From positions 434,001 through 498,000 of the forward strand of contig OY723297.1 in the NCBI GenBank assembly GCA_963210315.1: a stretch of 64,000 nucleotides of DNA, written 5' to 3'. The notes under the pieces were generated by a model that was not told where the DNA came from, searched no databases, and saw nothing but the letters and a program-made list of their open reading frames with translations. Below are positions 20,642 to 32,196 of this stretch, piece by piece (position 1 is the stretch's first letter; the number at the start of each line of letters is the position of its first letter). This DNA comes from Rhynchopus euleeides. Lineage: Eukaryota > Euglenozoa > Diplonemea > Diplonemida > Diplonemidae. The translations under genes and the position numbers were made by a program.

Positions 20642-21713
20642 CCCCTGAGGGGAACGTTACGGTGCGGGGTGACTCGCAGGTGGTGCTGCGACACCTAAAA
20701 GGGGAAGCGGTTTGCCGCGATAAATCCCTCCGCCCCCTCTTCCTCAGCACGGCACGGCTGGCTGCCGACCTCGGGCCCCGGATCACCCTTACGTATGAGC
20801 ACGTGAAAAGGGAACTCAACGTCGATGCGGACGCCCTGAGCAACGCCGCCATGGACGAGGCTGAGAGGCAGGGGGAGACCTCGCAGGAGCAGCTGCGGCA
20901 GGACTTCGCAGCCTTCCAGAAGAGCATCCTGGGCAAGGCTCACTCGTTGAGGCAGCTCTGCGAGGTGGTGCGCAAGACTTCCAAGCAACCATGGCACTGT
21001 GGCCACACTGCGAGCTCCACTGTCCTCACCGCGATCGGGGGAACCGTGGCAGGGGGCCTGTCCAGGAGAGCCCAGCTCAGCCCAGCCACCGAGTCGGTGA
21101 TGCGCAGCCTCCAAGCGCACACGGCAGGCCCGGGCTTGAACCAGCGGGACACAGCCTTCCACTCCCGCGGCATGGCGTGGGCCGCAACCTTCGCACCGCA
21201 GCCCCACTACCCAGAGGGGTGGCAGCAAGCGGCCCAGCAATGGACTGCCAGCAGCCGGCAAGCCAACGCCCGGACAGGACGGTCATGGGAACGACGGGGC
21301 GCTGCTCCCCGGACTGCCCCCCCTGGAGCCAGACGGAACGCGAAGATGCTTACCTGCGCTCTGCACTGGAAACCCCGCTGCGTGGACTGCCGGCGCCGGC
21401 GCCTCTCGGAAGAGGACTGCTGCCGGGACCACCACGGGAAGAACGACGGCTTGCAAGTCACCATGGAATTTTGCAAGACGCATCGCATGGGCCGGTGCGG
21501 GGACTGCCACAGCAGTGCGAAATCACTCACACACTGTTGCGGCACGCACCACGCTGGCTATGCCTCACGCCCTCCTCGGAGTGGCACTGAGTTGACCCCA
21601 CACTCTAACCCGAGTGGGGCATCCGCTGTGACGTAGGGGTGGGCGGGGAGTGGGCACAGATCCGCGCAGGGTTACCCACTTAAAACCACTATCACTACAC
21701 ACACACACACACA
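20642..21713 (+). mobile_element. 5'-truncated retroelement fragment: RNase H plus Cys/His-rich C-terminus
   Basis: An open frame of about 330 residues runs from the end of a CA tract to a TAG at 21634-21636. The first 70 residues read as the second half of an RNase HI domain: VRGDSQVVL, then HVKRELNVDADALSNAAMD, where the final Asp belongs to the catalytic set. A region without recognised domains follows, then a dense Cys/His cluster at about 230-310 suggesting zinc binding. The fragment ends with the shared tail and (CA)n. Truncation at the 5' side plus a simple-repeat tail suggests a non-LTR element, different from the 2A LINE at 0.5-6.5 kb. The reverse transcriptase part is absent here. 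Confidence 0.6.
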
Positions 21714-21714
21714 T

Positions 21715-22075
21715 CAAGCCCTCAAGACTCTTGGAGCGGCCTGACTATTTAGTGTCTTTGTCGCAGCAAGGGGGCGATATATACCGCTTTTTTATTGATT
21801 TCACGTGTCAGTGTTTGACTTTTTCGCAACTTCATTTCTTCCTTTTCTCCCTCTCCAACCCCACCCGTGACACCACCAGGGTTTAGCTAGCCCTGGTCCG
21901 ATTATCCCCGGTTCTTCGCTGAAGAGACGCGGCCGGGGGGAGGGGTACGAAGAGTACGCGTCGAAACCGGTGTCACGTCGTGTTGGGGAATCCTTCGGGA
22001 GTGCGATACTGAAGGGGAGGTGCTACTGCCCGTGCAGGGCGACACCGCCTTAAAACTTTATAACCACACACAAAC
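21715..22075 (+). mobile_element. SINE-like element A (LINE 5' signature, CA-rich tail)
   Basis: The element starts with the 70-base signature shared with the LINE leader, runs about 290 bases of non-coding sequence, and ends at TTAAAACTTTATAACCACACAC. It is almost identical to element B at 22513. The layout, with a LINE 5' end, an unrelated middle and a simple tail, is that of a non-autonomous partner like trypanosome RIME/NARTc. Confidence 0.7.
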
Positions 22076-22512
22076 CCTCTATTCCCCCAGGCCTGATGAG
22101 CAATCCCCCCTGCCTCATGTTGTGACTTCCTTTCTACCTTGCACAAAACATCCCATTTGCCCCTTTTCTTCCTTCGAAAGTGTTGTGACTACCCCCCCTT
22201 CCCCACCCCTCGGGAGTGCCACTCCTCTGGTGGTTAAAAGTGACCCGCCGTTGTGCCTTCGGCATCTGTTGCGTGTGCCGTCGTATGCTTCCTATGCACT
22301 AGTTATAGCTATCCGGGAGCGGCCTGCTGTCGCACCAGTGGGCTGCCCCACCTCTGCACCCTCGGTTTTTAAGATGTTCACCACAGCGGAGAATGATCCC
22401 CTTCTCTGTGGCGATCGAGCCAAGCTGGACGAGGTTCGCCTTCGGGCGAAGGTCATGTGGGCGGACAAAAGGTGCCTGCTCCTGAGACTCATCAGCAACC
22501 TGTTTCTTCCTT
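22076..22512 (+). other. Spacer between the two SINE-like copies, with a coding-like piece
   Basis: An open plus-strand frame covers most of this spacer. Its last 50 residues, around ENDPLLCGDRAKLDEVRLRAK, have a coding-like composition, but no start or family is recognised. It may be a fragment of another gene or element. It is interrupted at 22513 by SINE-like element B. Confidence 0.3.
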
Positions 22513-22882
22513 CAAGCCCTCAAGACTCTTGAAGCGGCCTGACTATTTAGTGTCTTCGTCGCAGCAAGGGGGCGATATATACCACCCTTTTTATTGATTT
22601 CACGTGTCAGTGTTTGACTTTTTCGCAACTTCATTTCTTCCTTTTCTCCCTCTCCAACCCCACCCGTGACACCACCAGGGTTTAGCTAGCCCTGGTCCGA
22701 TTATCCCCGGTTCTTCGCTGAAGAGACGCGGCCGGGGGGAGGGGTACGAAGAGTACGCGTCGAAACCGGTGTCACGTCGTGTTGGGGAATCCTTCGGGAG
22801 TGCGATACTGAAGGGGAGGTGCTACTGCCCGTGCAGGGCGACACCGCCTTAAAACTTTATAACCACACACACACACACACCC
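22513..22882 (+). mobile_element. SINE-like element B (LINE 5' signature, (CA)n tail)
   Basis: Near-identical to element A over about 350 bases, including the GGTTTAGCTAGCCCTGG segment and the TTAAAACTTTATAACC end, followed by a clean (CA)n tail. The high identity of A and B implies recent copying or a recent tandem duplication with an 800-base offset. Confidence 0.72.
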
Positions 22883-24205
22883 CTCTCCAGAACCACCGCT
22901 GCGAGGAGCTGGGTTCCCAAAACTCAGACAGGATTCATGGGGTTCTCTCATCAACGCGCCAGATAACAATTCGTTCAGCAGTTCAGATGTTCTTGTTGGG
23001 TGGGGTGGGCGGGGGAAGGAAGGGGTGATATCAAAGAACCATCCGCACTATATCAACTTGATCCTGTTGCTCGTTCCAGGAGGAAAAGGCATGATTTTCA
23101 GCGCCTGCCAAAAGCTGCGAGTATTTTGTGCATTCGGGAAGGGATGAAGGGGGCGCGGAAGACGCAGACCTCAAGAGAAAGTGAGACACTCCCAAACAAC
23201 AGAAGATTTATCACACACCTGACACGCGCACCAAATGGTTCTGTTGAGCGCAGACAGGGGGGAGGGGGTCCGCCACACCCGAGCGACATCTCTGGATGGC
23301 TCCCACCACAAAAACACACACCACATACAAAGCAGACACACCGACAGCTTGGCGGAGACAGCGTTAGAAGCTTCTTCAAAAAAATAAGGAACAATACGGG
23401 CGCATTGCCCTGGGGGATGAAAGTCTTCCGGCTACCGGAGACACAGCTCCCAGGCCACTATGATGACTGCAGGACACACGCGGGAGAGGTTCTGAAGAAT
23501 GGAGAATGCTGATCGTGCCAGTATAAATTTTCTCCGAATGCAGGGGTTGAGTGTGGAAGGTGCTTGTTTGGGTGGGTTGGGGATGGGGGTACTTCCAGAT
23601 CGGTGTTTGGTGAAAGAATGCAAAGAAGGGCTTCCGATGGTTGGATGGGGAAGGCAGCTGTCCGAGAGAGGGAGGGGGTGTGGTGTCAGGGTTGTTGGGG
23701 GGGGGGGGGGGGGGTGGTATGTCTGCGCTGAGCCATACGTCATCCCCCTGAGCCATACACCCCACACCCACCCTCTCTCTCTCTCTCTCTCTGCAGCTTG
23801 TGGTTCACAAAGCTCGGGGCTGTCAGACAGTGTCCACACATAATCAGAGGGCTGGTTGCACACGCGGGGCAGAGGATCCCTCGCGCAAAGGTGCCAGCAG
23901 AGTGCAGTCTCTGTGGATGTGTTTGCGTTACAGGCTGCGTATTGCCTGTCCCAGTTCTGACGAGGGAGACAGCGAGGCCACGGGGCAGGGGGCTGCAAAC
24001 ATTTTTTTGGACAAATTTGTTTTGTCCACGAGAAGCAACCTCCCCGCTCGCCCCCCCTCCTTTGAGAAGATCCGAACACCGGCTCACACACCACACGCGT
24101 TGATCTGGTTTGCTTGGTAGGGGACGCGTCTGCCATGCGTAACAGCCGCCATAGCTACTTTATTTGCTTCGTGCAGGGGCAGAGAGAGAGAGGCGCATCC
24201 GAGTG

Positions 24206-24297
24206 AAAATCGTACTCCTTTCGCTTTATTATAGACGCCCTGTCCAGCAACTGTGAGACAACAGTTCCGGACTACTTTTTGTTGAGCGCACACGAAA
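24206..24297 (+). repeat. 92-base dispersed repeat, copy 1 (second at 27555-27649)
   Basis: Both copies begin AAAATCGTACTCCTTTCGCT and end TTGAGCGCACACGA, with the shared CCAGCAACTG in the middle. They are in the same orientation and about 80% identical by eye. There is no coding frame. It could be a small SINE or an RNA gene family; no Pol III boxes are clear. Confidence 0.55.
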
Positions 24298-24573
24298 CGA
24301 TTCAACATCTCGATGCAACTCACACATCCCGACACATTAAGTTGTGCACATTTTTTCGAAAGCAGAGCAGAACTGCGCTGGCTGGCATCTCCCCGCTACA
24401 GCATGACACCTCCATCCTTGTTGTTGACTTTTCTGGGTGTCGGGCGCACCGAGCGGTATCACCACCGTGCGCACAGTGCCTTCAGTGAATGCCGAGGCAC
24501 AGAGGGGATCAAGAGGACCTGCCTTGCAACACGGTTTTTGAACTGAGTTGGGCGAACATTATGTGCCGCATAT

Positions 24574-24806
24574 GCCTCTCACACTGATGGTTTGAAGAAA
24601 GGTGCGTGAGAGGTTAGGGGGGGCATTGAAAATAGAAGTTGAAGGAAGCAGAAGAATGATCTCCCTTCACTCGTTATGCAGGTTGTGTCTGAGCCATCCA
24701 GTGTTGTATCCGGCATGTGTTGTGTTGTTGTACTGTGTGGGCAATTCGGCTGTGATGGCATGCCTCTCTGATACACTGATGGTTTGAAGTAAGGTGCGTG
24801 AGAGGG
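24574..24806 (+). repeat. Local direct duplication of a 43-base unit
   Basis: The sequence at 24574-24616 recurs at 24761-24806; both contain CACTGATGGTTTGAAG and AAGGTGCGTGAGAG. The offset is about 188 bases. Confidence 0.55.
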
Positions 24807-26067
24807 GATGGGGCGGAGTAGTGTGTCATCACAAAATGAGAACGGGTGTGGGAACCAACTTGGACCGACTTGGCGGGAGACGAGGTGCTCGCAGCACCCT
24901 TGAGGGAGGGGGGCCAGTCATCATCGTGTTGTTGGATTGCTGACGCGCTTTGGTTCCAGAGACAGCCAAGTGCGCCAGTGGGTGGTCATTCTGGGGTTGT
25001 TTGTGACATCCCCAAAATGATAAAATACAGAGCGTGGTGGGAGGGGGAGGGTAGAGTTGCGGTGTGTTGTTGTGCAATTCTCAGAGGGTGGGGTGGGGGG
25101 TGGGGGGGTGTGTGAAACTCCCCGACACGGCGTTGCATCTGCAGCAGAATCTGCAGGAGACGTGCAACCCCAACCCTCCCCCGCCCGCTGATCCCCCCTT
25201 TTCATTTCTTTCCGGCAGATTCGTTCAAAGAACTCACAGGGCATCTTATACCCCCAGGTTTAACGCCACTACAACATGGAGACATCAGGGCAGGTTGCAG
25301 CTGTGAACGGGGGAAAACGCAGCGCACAAAACGCGTTGTGTACGGAACATGTTGTTCGGGACGGAGGCGATCCGGGGGTGGGTGGGTCGATGCGTCGCTG
25401 CAGCACGCATTTTTCGGCTGTCCCCGACCATCGTGTTTCGGGGTGAAAGGGTGCGAGGCGCGTGCGTGCAGTGCGAATCACATCTATAAGAGGGTGGGTT
25501 CGGCACTTCCCTCAATTCTGACAACCTGGTTCTCTTCCCTTCTTCCCGTCTTCTCAGATTTGGGTTTTGCACGCGAGTTTTGTCCCCTCCTCCCCCCTCC
25601 CCTCTTTTCCCCGTTGCGTTGGTTTCGCGCTGAACTTTTCAGCAAGTCGAAGAAAAATATGTCCGACATACAGACACACACACCACACACCCGCATCCAT
25701 TCACCGCCAAAATCGTTCCGGCGGCGTGAACCCACTTTATGCACACCTATAAAGAGCTATCAGGGACACCAACGCACTGCATCTGTCTCGGGATGAATCC
25801 CTGCTGCTCCCCTACACGCGCTCCTCAACACCCACAAGCATATCCGATGCAACTGTTCGGCTTCAGCAGCATTAGGTCATCTAGGGATTGACATAACGCA
25901 GACGCGCATTTCGCTGCTAGGTGAAGTGAGGGACGCGAGGGGAGTAGTTGTTTCGAGTGAAGGCAAAGCAAAGCCACCTAACACACTGGAATGCCCAGCC
26001 AGTGGGAGGGAGAGAGGGGATGCGGGAATGCACGGGGTGGGGGGGGGTGGGGGGTGACAGGTCTTCG

Positions 26068-26185
26068 TTATTCGGCAAAAAAATGGCGCGAAGCAAAAAA
26101 AATGAAGAGAAAAGTGTGAATTATTCGGCTTTTTTTAGGAGAGGGGGCCCGGTGCCTGCGCGCGTCCTGTTATTCGTCCAATTAT
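26068..26185 (+). repeat. Four copies of TTATTCGGC-like motif in 120 bases
   Basis: TTATTCGGC occurs at about 26069, 26120 and 26173, and TTATTCGTC at about 26160, in an AT-richer patch than its surroundings. No function is evident. Confidence 0.4.
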
Positions 26186-26510
26186 TCGGCGGCATACATT
26201 TCTCACAAAAATAGGAGAAATTTTGCCTAATAAAAATCGCAACCTCTTCGGGCACCCGTTGGCGAAGACAGTCTCCCCCACCCACCCTCACCCAATGATT
26301 TACGGGTTCCAACACCCCAACGCTCCGAATACATCCCGTTTAGCCGAGAGATCGGCTGGGCTGGGACACAGCCCCGACTGCGGAGAAGGGCGAAGAAAGA
26401 CAAATATGGCGTGAAGTTGAACAGCAATAAAAGGGGGGGTGGTGGCGGACATGCACGAAGGGAAGGGGGTGAGGTGAGGGGTTTTGAAAGTGAAACTGCC
26501 AGAAAAAAAA

Positions 26511-26583
26511 TATTGAATTCTTGTTGGAGTAGTGTAGTCACACAGCTCAACAGAACTGCCAGATGCATTTGCTTAATTTAGGC
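26511..26583 (+). repeat. Dispersed repeat of about 70 bases, copy 1 (second at 30604-30674)
   Basis: Both copies start TTGAATTC and share GTGTAG, CACAGCTCA, CAGA and the CAG(A/G)TGCA end. Identity is roughly 75-80% by eye. Same orientation, no coding frame. Confidence 0.45.
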
Positions 26584-27554
26584 GCTCCGGTGTGATTTGT
26601 GATTTGTTGGTTTGTGATCCCTCCCTCCCCCAGTGATATGTTTTGTGCATTTCAACAGACCTCCCCCTCCCCAAATGCGGGGGAGGGGGGAGCACGAGTT
26701 GGAACTGCGACAACTTGCCCTGACAAACTGGCTTCGAGGCAAACTCCATTCTGCACACTGCACTCCCTACCCCCCCTCCCCCACCCTTTGGGTTTGTGGA
26801 TAAACAGGCGGTGGGACAAAATCTCAGGAACAAAAACACACCATAATCCACAGCAGCAGCAACCCGAGAGTGTGAAGGGTGGTGTCGTGTGTGGGGGGGT
26901 GGAGCACGGGTGGGGCATGGCCTCTTGCGAGGGCACGCCCGCAACGGCTTTTTTTTTTGCAACTGACACACATGACAGGTCCTGACCAGCCAAGGGTGTT
27001 AGGGGAAATACACCACCGCGAAGACAGATCCACGACACGAATGAATATGTTTCTGATGTTTTCTTCATTTGTGCTCCGCCACTGACACCCCCATTTTCTG
27101 TACTTCAGGCAAAGTTCTTCACACACCGACACAATCCGCGTGTGCTGGAAAAAAAAATGGGGACTTGGTCAGTGGTGGAAGCGTGCAATGCAACAACTGT
27201 CGGAAAGGATCGAGCGGAATGGATGTATTTTCCACCACCCCGCAGGATCAGGAATAAGAAACAGCCTCAAAAGCAGAGTCACAACACACACAGTTCTGTG
27301 CGCATGTGCGCTTGTGGCACGCACAGGCCGCACCAGCCAGAAGAGGATGCAGGTCGGCAGGTCTTCCGCAACACATGTCGAGGGAGAGAGAGAGAGAGAG
27401 AGAACTGACTCACCAGTTCTTTGAAGGGCGCATGATTCACCACATTGCAGGTGCCTGAGGCTTCCTACTCAAGAGGGGGTGGTGGTGGTGGTGGTGGTGG
27501 CTACGGAGGAAACGAGAAGGGGGGTGGCAACCAGGAGGGGGGTCCAGTCGTTTC

Positions 27555-27649
27555 AAAATCGTACTCCTTTCGCTATAATAAGAGAAACGCCCTGCCCAGC
27601 AACTGCAAATAAGACAGATCCGGGCTACTTTTCGTTGAGCGCACACGAG
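27555..27649 (+). repeat. Dispersed repeat, copy 2 of the 24206 family
   Basis: See 24206-24297. This copy is better preserved at its 3' half (TTTTCGTTGAGCGCACACGA). Confidence 0.55.
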
Positions 27650-27864
27650 ATAAAAATGTGGCAGCTCGAAGCAGGGGGGGGGAGCCCTCACTCCCGCCCC
27701 TCGAAGTGTGCTCGCGCAAGTGAAAAATGGGGTGGAAAACAACGGAATGGGCGTGTTACATTGTCACCACCGCCTCCCCGCCCCCAGTAGTCTCTCGCAA
27801 ACTCCAGCTTGCACTGGGATCGCAACGGGTGGGGTGGGGGGGAGGAGGGGGTGACATTCCGCAG

Positions 27865-28158
27865 CCACGGTGGGATCTTGTAAATTTTACATGTATAACT
27901 ACAAGTATAATACATGTATTATACATGTATAATACATGCATGTCAACTATTATACATGTATAATACATGTATATGCCTGAAATATACATGTAAAATACAT
28001 GTATATCAAGTAAAAATACATGTATAATACTTGCATGTGGCAACTATTATACATGTGCCAAAAATGGGCCCGTTCCATAATATTTACGTTCCATAATATT
28101 TACGTATACGGTATATACTTGTAGTTATACATGTAAAATTTACAAGATCCCACCGTGG
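27865..28158. mobile_element. 294-bp palindromic MITE, AT-rich
   Basis: The first 45 bases (27865-27909) and the last 45 (28114-28158) are perfect inverted copies, starting CCACGGTGGGATCTTG. The inside is made of TACATGTATAATACATGTAT-like repeats and is far more AT-rich than the region. A 55-base end of another MITE family (28057-28111, see 60027) is nested inside. Confidence 0.8.
28057..28111 (-). repeat. Solo end of the CCGTATACG MITE nested in another MITE
   Basis: This matches the inverse of the left end of the element at 60027, including GGGCCCGTTCC and the terminal CGTATACGG, followed by TA (28112-28113). Only one arm is present. Confidence 0.7.
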
Positions 28159-28611
28159 CAGGACTGTGGGGGGGGGGGGGTTTGCAATTGTCTCGCACTA
28201 CTCCCATGGGTCGGTTTGATCGGTTTTTTTGACATTCTTGGCAACGTGGCGGAGTTGAGGCCGTAGTATCAGAACCCCACCCCGCACGAGCCGTTATTGA
28301 AACCCAAACCATAATCACGTCCCGATCCGATCGCATGAAGCACAGCCTCCGGGAGATGTGATGTGCTGTTGACCGGCTGCCGGCAGAGCTGGGGGGGAGG
28401 GGGCGGGGCGGGGGTGATGACAAATATGCACGCCCTCATCTCCCACATGAACCGTTTCCTGCAGGGCCTGTGTCCAACTGGAGCAGACGCCAACGCAATG
28501 GCAGGGGTTCTTATGCCCGCTTACACGCACAAAACAAACAGCAATTTGGGGTACGGCAACCATCCCTTCTCAATTCGCATGTGATCGTGTCTGATTTCCT
28601 TTTTTTCCCGC
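28159..28611. other. Gene-free spacer
   Basis: A G run lies at about 28168 and another G-rich tract near 28390. No gene or repeat family is supported. Confidence 0.45.
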
Positions 28612-29716
28612 CACTGTGGTGTGATCATATAGGGGTTCTGTGCCAGTTCTGTGCCGGTTCTGTGCCAGGTCTGTGCCAGTTCTGGGGGCCCTTCAGGAAT
28701 CCTTCGAGAAATGTACCCTGGGGAAATGGTAGCGAACTTGGCCCCAACATGGGGCCGATCCTCGCAATCCTGAGGGCCTGGGGCCTCTTCAGCACCAAGT
28801 ATGTGGATTTGGTGTCTCCTGGGAGAGTTCACTTCTTGTGAAAGGGTCAGTCGGGCAGCCAACACCCACCCAGACCCAGCGGGACCCCCAGACGGTTTTT
28901 TCACAAACCCGTTCATTTGAATATTCGGAATCTGTGCGGATCGTAGTGGGGTCACTTCATTGGCGTAGGTGCCACACATCACCCCTGAAATGTGGGTCTG
29001 GTTCCAAGGCGTGGGTGGACCAACACTGCCTCTGAGGTGACACCACAGGCCCTGGAAGGGCTCGAGTGGACTGTGCTGGGTTCTCGGTCGGTGGTGCACT
29101 GTGCAGTAGTCGGCACAGCCACAACCTAAAACCTCAAAGGCAGTGAGTCTGAGGAACCACACGTACACGGAATCGACATGGAACCCGATTTTCAATCACC
29201 CCAACATCGGGTTTGCATTCATTTGAACAATTGGACTCCGTGCAAATCGTAGTGGGGTCACTTTTGCAGTGTAGGTGCCACACACCACTCCTGGAATGTT
29301 GGTTTGCTTCAGGTGTGGGGAAGTGACTCGCTCCCGAGGGAGGTGACATGCAGGGCGGAAGCCATCGACACCCGTGTTGTTGGTCATCTGTGGCAGAGGC
29401 TAGAGAGCCGTGTACTCGGCGTGCTCGAACAACAATGGCTGGGCGTCCTCTCAAGTCTCCTCCCAAGGGGTGACCATCTGTGCGTATTGTGATGGGGTCA
29501 TTTGACCACGGGGTGCCGATTCACACCCATATCTGGCCTTTCGTCACTGGGGCTCACCACAAGGTTTGTTTGTGGTCTCTCGACCCACTACAGGGCCACT
29601 ACAAACTTGCACGGACATTTCCTGAAGGATTGTGGACCGGTGTTCTGTGCCAGTTCTGTGCCGGTTCTGTGCCAGGTCTGGCCAGTTCTGGGGGGTTCCA
29701 TGATCACACCACACTG
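28612..29716. mobile_element. 1.1-kb element with 17-base inverted ends, related to 6.85-7.76 kb
   Basis: The left end CACTGTGGTGTGATCAT (28612-28628) matches the inverse of 29700-29716 with one mismatch. The interior from 28620 to about 29590 is the second copy of the sequence at 6850-7760. Tandem GTTCTGTGCC-like decamers occur near both ends (28636 and 29642) in direct orientation. No transposase is present. The two copies have different ends, so one may be a composite or re-insertion. Confidence 0.6.
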
Positions 29717-32136
29717 ATTGTTTATTTTCGGCTTGTGCAGAAGAAAGGGCAGGATATGACCCGGATCTCTCTCTGCAGGTCACCACCAACCACCCAACCG
29801 CCCGTCATCTCCGAGCGCGAAGGTCTCTAAGAATAACCGCAGCGCGCATGGCACCGCCAGAGGCCAACTCTCTGATTGACAGACCGGGTGGGAGGGGGGG
29901 CAGAAAGAAACGACTGACAGAGGGGGGGGGGGGGGGAGGGCGACACTTTACTTCAGTTGGGTTGAGGAGCCCACAGGCTCCTCATTCATCAACAAAATCC
30001 CCAATCTGACGAACACCCGAATGCACAGGTGATGACGAGGCTCGCAGGAGGAGTAGTAAGGAAGGAACAAGATGGAGGAGAGCAGGGGGAGAAGGGGTGG
30101 CAGGAGTGAAGGGGAGTGGCAGTTAGGCGGGAAGACTGAGGCAGGGGATGGCGTGCACTCAGTACAGAGAGGGGGGGGGGGAGAGAGGAGAAGAGAAGAG
30201 AAGAATGGGAGGGCGGGCGGGGGACAAAATGAAGATATCTGGGACCTGTCTGATTTGCTGCTTGGCTTTAAGTGAAGAATCCCCCCCCCCCCCCGGCCCC
30301 CCCCCGAATCGAAAAGCATGGGCAACGGTGAAAGGAGGTGGGGGGGTGGGGTGGGCAGATGTATTGTCTATTTAACCCCTTGTCACCCAAAGGAGGTTTT
30401 TGCCCATCCATAACTTGACATGAAGAAATCAGGAGAAGATGGGGGGGGGGGGGGGGGGGGGGGGGCTGAGACAGCAGAGAGAGCGACATCGACGGCTGTG
30501 GCAAAAAAGTATCAAAGGCAAAAGGCAAACCACGGGAATAAGATAACGGTGGCGATCGCAGAATCGCGTTCACCTCTTTACACCCCGGTTTTCCTTTGGA
30601 CTTTTGAATTCCTGTGCTGAAGCAGTGTAGCCACAGCTCAGCAGAGCTGTCAGGTGCACTATTTGGTTAGGCCACGTCCTGCGTATGCAATGATGTTTGA
30701 CGCAGTAGAACTCGGCAGTTGTGGTTCGACGACCTTTGCATGCAAGGGCATTCACAATATTCAGGCGAAACTGCTGAAACTGTGCTGTCTGGTATTCCCC
30801 ACATAAGGTGTGCAACCCTCACAGGCTAGTGCTTTCAGCGAATAAGACGTCGATTTTAATGCTGGCAATCGCAATCTCGATGCCGTGTCCTGTCGAGACT
30901 CCAAAAGACACTCCGGATCGACAAAGCGCAACACCAAAACTTTCACTTCCACGCACATGGGTATCCCAGATACAAAGCGCATGCACGAACGGGAATAATC
31001 ACAAAACACACAGAGAATGGATGGGGTTGTTTTCTTTGTTTTTTGGCGCGCTAGCGGTTTTCACTGCCCGGCACTGCACACACACAGCCACATGCAACCT
31101 CTCTAAAGAAAATACTAGCATCGGCAAAGGCCTTCCCGCCGCCCCCGCTGATTCAGATACATTTTTAGGTTTCGACGACCAACGACCTGACGACCGTGGC
31201 GTACATACTGTCCCCCCGAGAGAAGGGGCCTTCATAGCATTTATGATGTGGGCCAACCCCAGTGAAGTCACACATCACAGGCAGGCACAGAGAAGACCTG
31301 CAGGCGGGATGGGGGAGGGAAAATCATCTCACTTTTCAGCAGGCTGGCTTTTCAGTTCCACATGGTGAGATCCGTCTCCAAACGCACGCATTGGGTTTGT
31401 CTCGGAGGGGGTCGGGCGTGCTCATCAGTTGCCTTGCAGCCTCCCTCTCCTCCTCCTCCTGGAAAAGAGCTTGCTTCTGTTGCGGATTATTTTCCCCCTT
31501 TATTTTGTACTTCTTCACAACTGATTTGCAGCATGACCGGAGCCCGAACACGGCGTGAAACACCTCCATGTGAACATGCCCTGTCACCCGGTGCTGCCTG
31601 CATGAGCTGCAAACCAGATATCGAGAGGCAAAGCGCAGAAAATACCCGCATGCGCATCCAAACGAACCATGATTTGCCACCCCACCTCTATTCTATCCAG
31701 CAGCACACAGAAGGGGAGGGGATCGACAAGGGAAGGAGGGTGGGGGGTGCGAAATTCAATCATCTGCTGCTGGTGGGGTCACTTAGAAATAACTCCGGAT
31801 ATTAAAAGGCACAGCACGGGGCCGGGTGGGGGGGGGGATGAAGGGAAATCCGAAGAAGAGCGCAAGGTAGTGCCGCGGCCTCCCTTTTCGCCCTAACAGG
31901 ATGGGAAACACGGGACGGTCCTGCCCAAGAGGCTGGGGTGGGGGGGTGGGGGGGATAGTTGAGGGGCTTGGGGTCAGGCCATCATGAGAGAGTCACGGGG
32001 GGAGGGAAATGGGGGTGGGGGTGTGGTGATAAGGTGCACAAGGGGGGGGGGGGGGAAAGGGGTAAATTCAAGACTTTTGGAAGACATCAATAATAACAGA
32101 ACTGAAGAGGGCAAAACTGAACGAGGGGGGGTGGGC
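29717..32136. other. 2.4-kb gene-free region
   Basis: It contains long G runs (29924-29938, 30170, 30441-30465), C runs near 30280-30305, GA-rich stretches and the second copy of the 26511 repeat at 30604-30674. No gene is supported. Confidence 0.5.
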
Positions 32137-32196
32137 AGGCCTCTGGCTAATTCTGGGGCCGGACTTAACGTTGGGCCGGAGGGGGGGGGGGGGGGG

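Larger units (their letters stand above)
22883..27864. other. 5-kb gene-free region with small repeats
   Basis: No host gene is supported on either strand. It holds a 20-base G run near 23698, a CT tract near 23764, a GA tract near 27384, a GGT tract near 27478, and several short dispersed or duplicated repeats listed separately (24206, 24574/24761, 26068, 26511, 27555). Composition is otherwise ordinary intergenic. Confidence 0.5.

Noticed and set aside
21715-21785. HDV-like ribozyme at the start of the LINE and SINE copies
   Set aside because: GCCCTC can pair with GGGGGC as a P2-like stem, but no conserved P1 strand exists upstream in the three copies. A covariance-model search would decide.
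23432-24136. 234-codon minus-strand open frame
   Set aside because: It runs through CT and C tracts with low-complexity composition and no domain.
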